Positions 43,006 to 53,445 of a stretch of 64,000 nucleotides of DNA are shown piece after piece. The position numbers were made by a program, and so were the translations under genes. This DNA is from Armillaria gallica. Its lineage: Eukaryota; Basidiomycota; Agaricomycetes; Agaricales; Physalacriaceae. The stretch spans positions 1,922,001 to 1,986,000 of the forward strand of contig JBANDB010000001.1 in NCBI GenBank assembly GCA_037576215.1, in the 5' to 3' direction. The notes under the pieces are model-generated. The model ran no database searches. It was not told the DNA's origin and was given only the letters and a program-made list of their open reading frames with translations. The first letter of the stretch is position 1. Each line of letters begins with the position of its first letter.

Positions 43006-44863
43006 AAGGGCGGATACGGCCCGATTCTAAATTCTCGTCAAGGAACTTGTCGAGTTGCTCCTGCTGGTTGCGGTTCAGGGGGTAGACCTTACAGTCCAGG
43101 GTGGACTTCGCGTTCGGAGTGAGCTCAATGGCGTGGTTCCATGGCTTGCATCCGGGAAGTTCATCAAAGTTCTCCTTTGAGAAGAGGTCCCGGTAGGAGC
43201 GGTAATGTTCAGGGACCTGCTCTTCAAAGGTCCTTTTGGGTCTTCCTTCATTTGACTTGGCAGCCAGGTCGCTCGCGTGATGCATGGCTCAGATAATGAG
43301 CCCCTCCTCCATCCGGACCGCAAGGATGGATTCCCCTTCCTTGAGTTCATCCCATGGGTCATCGGGGTTGGTGTCCAGTAGGTGGAAACAGTGCTTTATG
43401 CAGTCACATCAGCCAAAGATGACGCCTCCAGTCTTCCAGTTGACGCTGGGGTTGTGGCGTTTCAGCCAGTCATGCCCCAAATATACGTCCCGCCTCCCAA
43501 GGTTCGTGACAGTGAGGTCGATTCGTTCACAGTGTTCGCCGATCATTAGACAGACTTCTACAAACTCCATTACATCTCCATCGGCATTGCAGGACCCGTC
43601 TGCATTGTAGACGGGTATGGGCACCATTACCTTCCTGGTGTCAAGACCGTGCTCCTCTACGTAGGCGCGGTTGATAGCGCTTCCAGTACATCCGCTATCT
43701 AGGAGCGCCTTGGTGGACAGGGACTTTTTCCCAGTACAGGGTTCTATGGTGATCGGGATCATAAGGTCGCTGGTCCCGCCTCGGACGTAGCAAATAGGCT
43801 TTTGCAACTCGTACATTCGTTCCCAGGCTAACTCCCAGTCGTCCGTTCGTAACTGTCTTAGGAGTTCGGAGCTGAACTCTCCAACCTGCTCTTGATGCAC
43901 CCAGGAGCATAATCGAGATCGGGCTCCCATATCGGTGAGAGCCGCCCATACGTATCGCAGGGTCCAGTCGACCTCGAAGGGCTTTATCCAGCCCTGGGGT
44001 TCCTGGTTGGTTCTGCCCTTGGGGTTGGGCAGAGAGGCGTGGGGGAGGCCAACTGGATTCCCCTTCGCCATCCACTGCCGATAAGAAGTGTCGTCCTCCT
44101 CATCGGGTACCTCGACCATGGTTACAACGTGCCCCCTTTTTACCATCTGGGCGCTAGCAGCTTCCACCTTTTCTTCGGCTGCGCGGTGTCCCTCCAAGTT
44201 GTATCTCAAGGGGTCACGTCTTGAGGATCCAGGGGTGTCTTGGAAGGGAGGCCCGCCGGAGGCTACGTCCGTGTCTTGGCCGCTAATTCGTGCAGGAACG
44301 CAGGGCCTGTTGTGAGCTGAATGGTCGGTCTTACTGTGGTTGCCCGTTGCTCCCAGCCTGTCAGGGTGACTGTCACCCCTGGGCAATCCTTCATTCCTGT
44401 AAAATCCGGGCGTATGCCCTGCACTGCCTACCCCCGAGGAAGGAGGCGGCGAGACGTTGCCAGCTCTCCCCTGGTTTCCGTCCCAGGGGTTCACTTCGTT
44501 CGGGGTTCGGGTTGCTTCATCAGGGTTCGGAGTGACTCCTTTCCCTGCCCCACCCGATCGAGGGACATTCCGGACGTTGGAATGCTGCTGAGCCCTCGTC
44601 GTGATGGTGGGTGTTGCTATGATAGGTGACTTTTCGTCTGATCCGTTCACCCGCGATGGGCTACTTGGCAGATGTTTAGCCGGTTGCGCAGTCCTGGGGA
44701 CGGCGCCCCGTACCTCTAGTTCTTGTTCATCAGTTAAGTTTGAAAGGGGGTCGTATCGGTTAGCTGATTCTGTAACTGGGTGCGTGGAAGTCAAGGGAGA
44801 TTGGCGCGTAGGCCGTATATTGTCTGTATTTGTAAAAGTCGCGTAAGTAAAGGCCGACCCCAC
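43006..44863 (-). pseudogene. Gypsy2 protease and start of reverse transcriptase
   Basis: One frame from 44863 encodes a Ser/Pro/Asn-rich linker. A retropepsin-like protease follows with the active site LLDSGCTGSAI and the later GRRDVYLGHDWL. Then comes the connection to reverse transcriptase: FDELPGCKPWNHAIEL, YPLNRNQQEQL and SGRIRPSKF. There the KDZ1 insertion cuts it. TGA codons at 43409-43411 (FG-stop-CDCIK) and 43289-43291 (II-stop-AMHHA) interrupt it, each readable as CGA. The frame otherwise runs straight through. Confidence 0.87.
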
Positions 44864-45003
44864 ACATGGGGGTCAGGGTATATCTGAATGCTCAATAGGT
44901 AAAACGTCTGTATGAAAGGTAGTAGTACAAGGCCACTCAGCGGGTAAGAAACGCGCACCAGGGGTATATCGGGTCGGCTCGGGCAAATCAGAACCCGGCC
45001 GAC

Positions 45004-46535
45004 CTAGTCTTTTACCTTCACCTCCTCCGGTGGTTCTGCAAGTGGCTCTGGTGCTGCTTCCAAAGCGCGCACCTCCCGTTTCTCACCTTTCTTGGGGCAA
45101 TCCTTGCTGAGATGCCCCTTGTCATCACAACGGAAGCAGCGCCCTTCGGCCTGCTGCTTCGCTTTCTTCGCGTCGATGTCCATAGGGATTCCCTGGCCAG
45201 GATGCGTCTTTTGGGGAATTGAGACCCATCGCCTCCCGGAGTCACGTGTCTTGTCGCTGGCGGGTTTTGTAGGTCCGGGTACTGGCGCGCTCGGCGTTTT
45301 GGTGGGGGTCTGTGATGGAGGGGTCTTGTAGCCTCTGGTGGGGCCCTTCTCGTGTCGTTTGCCGATTCCCTGGGTTTCCTCAAACACCTTCTGCTTCTGT
45401 CGCTCATCGTACATTATGTAGACTCAGCGTTTCCATTCTTCGTAGTTGCGGGGGATGCCAAACCCTATGTTCACGATGGCTGTCCTGTAGCTGGGCAGTA
45501 TGCCCTTGCGCACCGCGGTGACCAACACGCTCCGCTCCGATTGGTCGGCGAGTTGGTTGGCGAGTTTGGCCTCACGCTCCATTCGTTGGAAGAAGACGTG
45601 GGCCGGGTCAGTGCCCATCTTTATCTCCCCCATGTTCTTCTTGTGTACGAGCTCGATCGCCGGGTTCCGGAATTGTTCCTGAAAGATTTCGGTAAATCAT
45701 TCCCAAGAAGGGAATTGATAGCGGGGTCGGATTCCCTGGACGTGGCTGCCCGCGGACGGGGGGTATTCTGTGTGGTTCCTGTTGGCGAAGATCCTGGCAG
45801 CCACGGTCTGTACTCGTCCCAGTCGGGGAAGTGGATCCCCTCTATTAATGGTGAGGTAGACATCCATCTCCTCTCTGATGGGTGTATGCCAGCCCCCTCG
45901 TCGTTCGAGGTCCTGCCAGCGTAATTCCCATGCCTCGGCACATGCAGGCCCAAGTAACTGGATATCGATGGGCAAAAGAGAAGGCCACTCATAGTCGGGG
46001 CCGTGGGGATTGAGGGGGTCGTCGTCGGATCTAGGACGTGGGGGACCTGCGGGTTCCGGGGTGACGGAGCGTGGAGCGTCGGGGGAGTGAAGTATTCCTC
46101 GCTCGTCCATGATGACGAGGGGGATACTATCGTCGGAGTCGCTGTCGACCTCAATGGGCCAACGGGTGTTTCCTCTGGGCTCCTGGACCCTGATGGAGAC
46201 ATGGTGAGGGGGGCCGGGGTGAGCTCCCTGGGGAAAGGCCCGAATAGGTCTTCTGGTGCTTCTGGAATAGGGCGGGGGATCGGGGAGGTCCTCAACCCGT
46301 AGGTTCCCCGGGGTCTCGTGGGCAGGTTCCGGGAGAGCAGGTAGTTCGATGGCGGTGGTCTGGGCAGCCTCCCTATTCTTGAAGAATTCCAGGTTCGATT
46401 CAAAGTAGACTGTCGCTGTCCGGTTTCTTCGCGCCCCAGCCTGGGTGGTGCGGATTCCCGGCCAGATGACGGCGGGGTCGAGTCTGGGTAATTCGACATA
46501 ATGTCGCGGGACTGGAGGTGGCGGTGGTACAGCAA
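45004..46535 (-). pseudogene. Gypsy2 gag with CCHC knuckle
   Basis: The frame carrying ARIFANRNHTEYPPSAG (46110-45697) continues past a TGA at 45697-45699 into FTEIFQEQFRNPAIE and HVFFQRMEREAKLA, a typical capsid C-terminal region. It then passes another TGA (45424-45426) into a basic linker and the zinc knuckle CFRCDDKGHLSKDC (about 45095-45140). The stop at 45004 ends gag. A different frame open from 46535 across the Pro-rich part may be a shadow. The gag start itself is not clear. Confidence 0.8.
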
Positions 46536-47028
46536 GTACCCCCCTCTGGTGGAGGAAGGTTCGGATTTGTTCGCTGTAGGCGAGGACGAGGGCGGCGGTG
46601 AGGAGACAGAGGAATGTGGTGGCCGCGATGGCAGATCCTAGGGCGACGGTTTGGGTGCCGTTCAGGTCGGGGTCATTGATCTCGCTGCCGGGGCTCTTCG
46701 ATGTCCCGAAGGAGTTGGGAAAGCTGATAGAGGAGGAATTTGAGGAGAATTAGGGCGGTGAGGTTTAGAAGTGCTAGTCGCAGGATGTCCCTAGTCGATG
46801 TTGCAGTCGTAGTCGACGTAGCCGCAGTAGTCGTAGGAGAAGTTGTCATAGTCATCGTCGTGAGGGGGGCGAGTTCACCGCTTGGGGTTTTTCCTTCCTT
46901 TGCGGGTTTTCATGGGTTTCGGCTGTCGGGTGGCCGAGGTTCGTGGGGTCGGAGGGTTTTGTCAGTTTCGGGTAGGTTGTCAAGCAGGCATAAACCTCTG
47001 CGGTGGAACGGGGGGAGGTTAAGTAGAA
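46536..47028 (-). other. Gypsy2 leader region
   Basis: About 490 bp between the primer-binding site and gag. It includes a TCG/TAG triplet-like stretch (46795-46855) but no supported gene. It may contain the gag N-terminus, which reads as hydrophobic on the minus strand. Confidence 0.4.
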
Positions 47029-47246
47029 AGCTTTGAGCTAACTGTTATGATCGGACTCGGGAATAACAGACAAGGCATCTAACCAACACTGTCTCTCACT
47101 TTGGACAGGTGGATAGAACCGTGGCATCTGTTACAGCGAGGCAGTATAACACGTAGACTCTCGGCAAGCGATAGAAGTAAAGTCCGGGGTGTATTGAACT
47201 TAGCTCAAAGCTAGGGTATGTGGCAGATAGCTGTGCTACTTATATA
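47029..47246 (-). promoter_or_regulatory. Gypsy2 promoter and self-priming pair
   Basis: On the minus strand TATATAAG (47246-47239) lies about 34 bases before AGCTTTGAGCTAA (47212-47200), the likely mRNA 5' end. Directly after the LTR the minus strand reads GTTAGCTCAAAGCT (47042-47029). Thirteen bases pair perfectly with that mRNA start. No TGG-type tRNA site is present. This is the Tf1/sushi self-priming layout. Confidence 0.75.
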
Positions 47247-47407
47247 CGGTATACGGGTCCTAATAATAGCAGTGCTCTGCGGCTTCGCGAGAAGTCTTGG
47301 GGTTGATCGTGTGGGGTTGGATGCCAGTGAGCCATGGTGCCGAGGTGCCGTGAGAAGCCGAGGTGCCAGATAAGAAAAGATAAAGAAAATGTTGAAAAAT
47401 CGTAACA
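47043..47407 (-). repeat. Gypsy2 LTR (5' LTR relative to gag-pol)
   Basis: 365 bp, followed by AATAG at 47408-47412. It is the partner of the copy at 25654. Confidence 0.96.
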
Positions 47408-47421
47408 AATAGTTCATTCAG

Positions 47422-50243
47422 TGTAATTCTTGTCAGAGCCATCATGCCGTTGTGTCCGGTTTCACTGTTGATGAGCTCATGGCTATGCCCATTGTACAAA
47501 CAATTCTCCCTCTACATCAAACCGTGAACAATGGTCATTTCATTGATCCAGGATCTGCCCTATCAATTTTGCCTCTAGAACCTCCATGTCGTCGTCATCA
47601 TCATTGCAGGGTCGTCCTGGCATTGGACCCAGCTCCATTTCCAGCACCAGCACCAGCACTGGTCCCTCCAGAAGTTATTGATCTAACAGAGGAACCCAGC
47701 GACAACCAGCAGCGTACTGCAAGGAAGAAAAAGAGAGAAAGAGCATTGCTACCAGCTGCAACTGCCATTATTGAAATTTCTGATGATGAAGTGGGGCCAG
47801 AGCCTAGGAGACTGGTCTATTGTAGGGGTAGAACATCCATGCTGGCTACCAGAGACATTATTTGGACTGGCCATGGTGAGAGAGGCAATCTGTTGACCAA
47901 TCTTCATGGGAAGGTTGCTATCTTATTTTTTTCAAAGGTATATCCTCCCATGTTCTGAATCAGCCATGTTGTGTTAGCTGATTCCTGGTCTTAGCTTGAT
48001 GAGAATCCCATCCATATTGATGTTCTGATGTGAAACGATGATCATCTTTATCTCAAGGATCACAAGTTAGTACTTGGTGCAGGTGGGATTGAGATAGGGG
48101 AAGACTACGAAGTCTTCGGATTTGCATCTGAAGATGGCTGGTCTTGAGTTCGTTAGTCTGGAGCTCTAAAGGGTGTTGAGGGTGGCCCTCTCTTTATGAA
48201 AAAAGCTGGCACACCTAATCCCAGATTCTGGAAGAACTGGCAAACTGCTGTGCTTGAAGGATTTGTTTTCAATTTATTAAAATGATTTTTTTGTGTACTT
48301 TTCTATGGTAGTATTGTTTCTCCAGATGCGTAACTTGACCTGATCATAGTACTTTGTTCTACATTGTTATGATACAGTTTTTGCTTCGTCTGCTATTGTT
48401 CTATATTATTGAATTTCAGCACATGCGGGAATGGGTGGCTTGACTTTGGCTGGGTTGAAATTGGAGTGTCATTGTCAGTTGTAGACTTGTGAAAAGGTGG
48501 CATTTATTGGTGCATTTCCCTGAACAATAACTAACGCTTTTCACAGTTTTACCTGCCTCATTACTACCACCATGAAACCAAGTTCTCTTCCAGTTACACC
48601 TGCTCATGTTGCAAAACTCTCCAGCTAAGTCTGCAACAGTGTATCCTACAACGACTGGTGCACGGCATCCCAACTGTCCCACTCTTTCCAAAGAGCACAC
48701 AACTTGGCTCAACGAGAATGCTATGATAGGCTATGCCCAGGCCATCACAGAAGCTCAGGCCCAGTCAACTGGTACACAAGTGTGAGGGCCTGGTATTGAA
48801 TACATCAAGGACAATGTTTTCAATGCTTTTCTTGAAGAGTTCTGGTCTGCAGATGATGAACCAAACACCGCATTGGTTTTATTGGTAAGTTGATATTACA
48901 TTGGTCCCTTAATAGTTTTCACCAGTTATCACAGAAAGTTTGAAAGTATCTTGCCAACCACCACAAATCCTACACCGAGAAGAAGCAATTTGATCCACGC
49001 ATGCAACCTTGTCCCCCTCATTGAATGAATGCCAAGGAACAGTTTTGAAAGTCCTAGGCACAAGCGATCCAAGCTGAGATGGCCAGACAATCCCATGATG
49101 GCGAAGTGATGGACAATCTTAATCTATATCATGATGTTTCTGCAGTGCTGGATGTCAAGGTGGTGGAGGAATATCAAGCAATGGCAGATGAAGCAAACAC
49201 ACGTGTGACAGAGCCTCCTGGTCTCAGCGAGATTTTTCAGTGCATCACTTATTCCTCTTATTGACAGGTACTTACTCTCCCCTCTTAAAAATCAGAGCTT
49301 GATAGACCAAGCCACAATGTCTTTGCTGGAGCGCATGATTGGATTTGGTGCTGGTCAACTGGGGAAGGTTGTGTGGATAGCGCATTGCATGTATGAGGAT
49401 GCTGATGGTAAAGTCTGTGGTGTCAAGTGAGTAGCTTCTTGTGCTTATCCTTATAATATTAACCAGTTTCATGTAGCATTAAAATTCATTCAAAGTCAAA
49501 ATCATGGGTGGCCATCCCTGATAATGATTTGGATTCAGAGGAGTATTTTAATGCCACTATCAAGTGGGCTGCTCGTGGATTTGAAGGTATGTGCTGTATT
49601 AACCTTCTGAGCTATCCCAGAGTGATATATCTCATCATTAGGAGATAAGACCACTGTCCCAAGTGAGAGCCAGAAGACTGCTGCCACTAAAGCCAATCTG
49701 AAACCTGCAAAACACCAAGACCAGCCTTTGAAATCCTCCAACTCAACATTACGAAAAGACCATTCGAGATCATGCAAGAACCAAGACATAGCTGTGAACA
49801 ATGACAACAATGATGAGGACAATGGTGACAAGGGCAAGGATGGCAACCAGGACAGTGACAATGACAACGACGATGATGAGGACAATGAGAATGATGAGGA
49901 CAAGGATGATGAAAGCGCCAAGGCTGAAGCAGCTCTAGCTAATGCTGTGGCAGCAAAGGCAAGAAAGGAGAGAGCTGCAAAAGAGGCAAAGGAGCAAGTA
50001 GAACATGATGCAAGGGAGAAGGCGAAGGCGAAGGTGACAAAGAAGGCAGAGGGCAAGGCTGACAAGAGGAAAGGTGGAGAAAGAAAGTGCTTGGCAGAAG
50101 AGGATGTCACCCTACCACCACCTGCGAAGAGGGGCTGTCTGGCCAAGGTGACAACTGATGAACCTCAACATAGTTCTCAAGCAGGCAAAGGTGAAAATGC
50201 TGGGAACTACAAACTAGCTGATGGCAAGTATAAAGGAAGATAA
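47422..50243 (+). pseudogene. Unknown KDZ2-linked gene G, remaining exons
   Basis: Continues the gene begun at 25295. The first exon here starts CNSCQSHH and carries a Pro/Ala-rich stretch and two SUMO-interaction-like motifs, PEVIDLTEEPS and AIIEISDDEVG. Later exons include GAGGIEIGEDYEVFGFASED (48070), EYIKDNVFNAFLEEFWSADD (48800), ERMIGFGAGQLGKVVWIAH (49330) and FNATIKWAARGFEG. The final exon (to 50243) is acidic, then Lys/Ala-rich. TGA at 48083-48085, 49022-49024 and 49046-49048, and TAG at 49055-49057, all fit C-to-T change of CGA or CAG. Removing its intron with Gypsy2 gives a gene of roughly 3 kb. Function unknown. Confidence 0.55.
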
Positions 50244-50289
50244 GTAATAGGTATGTGCTTTTTACTTCTACTCTTTCATGTATCACCAC

Positions 50290-50600
50290 TTAATGCTGGG
50301 CTAGGCTAGGCTATGATTGCCCTGTTATCAGTGTATTAGTGTAGACTTGTAAGATAGGTTCAGATAGGCTAGGATAGGCTTGGATAGACTTGAATATCAT
50401 TGATCTATATTTATTACAGTAGTGTGCCTTTGGCTAGGCTAAGCTAAACTGCAATGGCAAAGTAATTAAGATCCATAGGTAGGCTAGGCTAGACTTAGGT
50501 TGCTTCACAGTACTGCATGCAGGGAAGCTATTTTGGTGGTACAAGCCTAGCCTAGACTAAGGAAAACCTAGTCTTGGGCTAAGCCTAAGGCATGCAGTGG
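50290..50600. repeat. GGCTAGGCT-type word cluster (right end, inverted)
   Basis: Ten or more words, mostly GGCTAGGCT in the first part (the opposite orientation to 21050-21150), end in a foldback AGCCTAGACTAAGG...CCTAGTCTTGGGCT near 50550. Length and density match the left cluster (430-640 plus 21050-21150). Confidence 0.6.
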
Positions 50601-51146
50601 TTGACTCAGGCATGAGGTCACACGCACATTTCGATAAGGCAATCGACCTATAGGCCCAAAGGAGGCAAGCAGAGCATCTACAATGGCAATGACAGCCACG
50701 TAGAAGAAAGCACGTATGAACTGAGCTATCATTTCGATTCGTGCTTGGGGAAGACGCCAGTGTACATGTATGTCCACTCGTTCACTGCCTAAAAATAGAT
50801 GTGGGCTCTTCCTGGACTATTAGGTAACTGGATTATGTAGGCTGGATTGTTTCGCTGCTATTGATGACTATTTGTTGCCTCAGCTTGTCTTGGTTCCTGC
50901 CCAAGTCCTGCCTGTGTATCCCACACCAGTGAGTCTTACACTCCAAAATCAGTGTTACCCCACACCGGCTCAGATCGATCGGATCGGCGTGTTTTGCTTC
51001 TGCAGAATCAAATGTTTGGCGACTGGACCCTTAGGTCATCGTCCATTACTGGCACATCTCGACATATGTCGATGTGCTATTTCACTAAGCCTGTGGGCCC
51101 CTGTGTGCCTGTCCTGGCCATGACTGATTGACTTTAATGTTCCAGG
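50601..51146. other. Spacer after the KDZ2 right end
   Basis: No firm gene. 50872-51120 is open on the plus strand and could be a 5' exon of the gene at 51147, but no family feature supports it. Confidence 0.3.
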
Positions 51147-53323
51147 ATGCATCACTCTCAGATCTGACTCTCTGCCGACTCCCTCCAACGAGACCCAAAG
51201 TTTTTGACGAAGCTCTCTCAACTGGACAAATATCAGTGTGCCGAAGCCCCTCCTGTGGTGACTGTATCTGATATAATTTCAGCCATTCATGCTTGGGATG
51301 GACTATGCAGAGCCATGGTCAATGAGCATATTTTCATAACAAGCCCCAACTGCCCATTGCTTTTTGACCCACCCCTAGGCGTCAACCGCGAGATGTGGAT
51401 GAGAAACGATTACCGATATGGCAAGGATGACCCTCTCTTGTGGCCCCAGCCTTACTGCGCCTCACGTCCGTACCTGTCATGTTTGCGACTGTGTGAGAGG
51501 AACCAGTCGGATCCCGACCTTCCTTTGTTTCAGCTGCCTATATGGGCTGACTTTCTCGAGCTGGATATGTCCTCCTTGATTTGCGGGCCAGGCTTGTGGG
51601 CCGAAGACCGCTGATCAGTTTTTGAACATCGCTGTAGGGTCATCCTGGGAAGATCTATGAACTTTGCGCATGCAGACGATGAATCTATAGTGGGAGCTAA
51701 TCAGGTGGAGCAGCTCAAGGTGTATGCGGTCATGTTTCTGGAGTGCTTGAAAGGCCTGCCTATGACATTTCCCAGGTTGTGTCTTTGCGTCGCTGAGACG
51801 CAGAGATTGGTCTTAGAGGTGGAGGCTATCTCGACATTCTTCTCCACCATTCGTCCAAGGTTCGCTGCCTGTGCAACCAGTCCGACGCCCAAGGCAGACA
51901 TGGACCTCGTTGGATGCTTCACCACCAACATTGGCATGGTGCAGCAGTTACACCGAGCTGGTGTTCCCGTCTGGGTCCTGCAGCCTCTTGATGATCTCAT
52001 GCATACAAGGATTGACAAAGTCGTGGAGATGAACACCGTGTCTGGGCGTGTTCATTTGGGTACATGCCCTCTCCGTCTTCCCTCCGTGTATGTAGGGTCT
52101 GGCGCTGATGAGGCCAAGTATAACGCATTTGATCAGTTCACAAGGTCCCACCTTGGTGCACCGAGTGTATTCGCATGGATGTCAGGGCAACTTTGGAGTG
52201 AACCATCAACATCCCAGGGCAAGCGAAATACCCCTGCACAGGGAGTATTCTCACCATGTAAGCACTATTTATGTCTTCATTCCTCTGCAACAATAACCTG
52301 TGGGCAATAGACAACCAAGGTAGCTGCTCTCGCAAGGGTCATTTGAAACAAGGGTCTGCGAACAAATTCGAAGTGATCACGCATACCCTGTTGCCCAAGA
52401 TTCGCCCACCATGGAAAGACGCCCTGCTTGGTGTCAATGTCGACAAGGCTCATGTAGATGTCCCTGCTGCACTTTTTGCATTTCCTCGGCCTGATCTCTT
52501 CGTAACGATCTCTGACTCTGCCAAATGGATGAGCATGCTGAGTATGTGGCTGCATCTTCGCCCAGGCCACCTGGCAATGCAGACATCATCGTACTCCCCT
52601 GGGAAAGTCAGCCACCAAATATGGCAGGCCATCCTGAGCTATGACTGGGTTGGGAAGTCAGATGCGAACGACCGGGTGAGAGGAAAGGAGACCCACCATC
52701 ATGACTTAGCAGCAACCTTCTTGGTCAGATGTCTGGATGAAATGTCCATTCAGGAAGGAGTATCTGTGGATGCCACCTGGCAGGGCAAGTGTATGTCTCA
52801 CCTGGACGTAGAGGACATGCATGAAATCCTATGGGAGCTGTCTGAATTGGGTTTCAGGATGGAAATGTTATCGTTGGATAGTCATTTGAGGGTCATCAAG
52901 AACGACTCTGCTCTGAGGAAGCATGAAAGACACTTGGGCCACTGTTTTCCCTGAGGACGTTATGACCAGTGCTGGATTGTCGAGCTGGCAGAAGCACACC
53001 GTGGTCTCGCAGAGTCTAGCTGGATGCGTCGGGCTCCGTATGTCTGCTCACTACGCCATGTCATGAGTAGATGGAGAAACTGCCCGCAAAGTATACGGGA
53101 TGAAAAGAACAGATATATGGAGGATATGTTGACATCTTTGCAATGGGACATGGCCCTATTTTATTGTGAAAGTTTCTACCTAACCTTCGGTCAGGCGCCC
53201 ACTTTACCACGTGAGTTGGGACACATCTCGGATATGGATGCAAGGTACCCTGAACGTGCTGTGTCCCTAACCAAAGCTCCCAGTTATTACCATGATGTTA
53301 TGGATTGGGAGGCACCGTATTGA
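51147..53323 (+). pseudogene. Unknown Agaricomycete multi-copy-type gene H
   Basis: A long plus-strand gene of about 650-700 codons, with an intron at about 52258-52310 (GTAAGC...CAATAG). Landmarks: DKYQCAEAPPVVTVSDIISA, QLHRAGVPVWVLQPLDDLM, RPDLFVTISDSAKWM, WRNCPQSIRDEKNRYMEDM and FGQAPTLPRELGHI. I recognise the style from repeated unnamed genes in mushroom genomes but no domain. TGA codons at 51165-51167, 51612-51614 and 52952-52954 all read as former CGA in a frame that otherwise continues. It is convergent with the gene ending at 53446. It may be cargo of another element. Confidence 0.55.
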
Positions 53324-53445
53324 GGAACATGGCATCAATTGATGTGTCTGTGTCAGCTGTCACCTTGTGTGACTGACCTGATGGTGCTGTGACTCAGTGA
53401 CATTGTGAACATTGCATTATGGATTCAAATTGGGATTTATTTAGT

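Larger units (their letters stand above)
25654..47407 (-). mobile_element. Gypsy2: Ty3/Gypsy chromovirus with self-priming signature, split by KDZ1
   Basis: Two 365-bp LTRs (TGTTA...TAACA) are flanked by AATAG at 25649-25653 and 47408-47412. Gag, protease, reverse transcriptase, RNase H, integrase and a chromodomain read right to left. The element is 7.5 kb without the 14.2 kb KDZ1 insertion (28762-42997). The LTRs differ at about seven positions, six of them CpG transitions. In-frame TGAs at 45697, 45424, 43409, 43289, 27725 and 26460, and one frameshift near 27085, kill it. The sequence after the 5' LTR pairs with the predicted mRNA start instead of a tRNA, as in the Tf1/sushi group. Confidence 0.95.
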
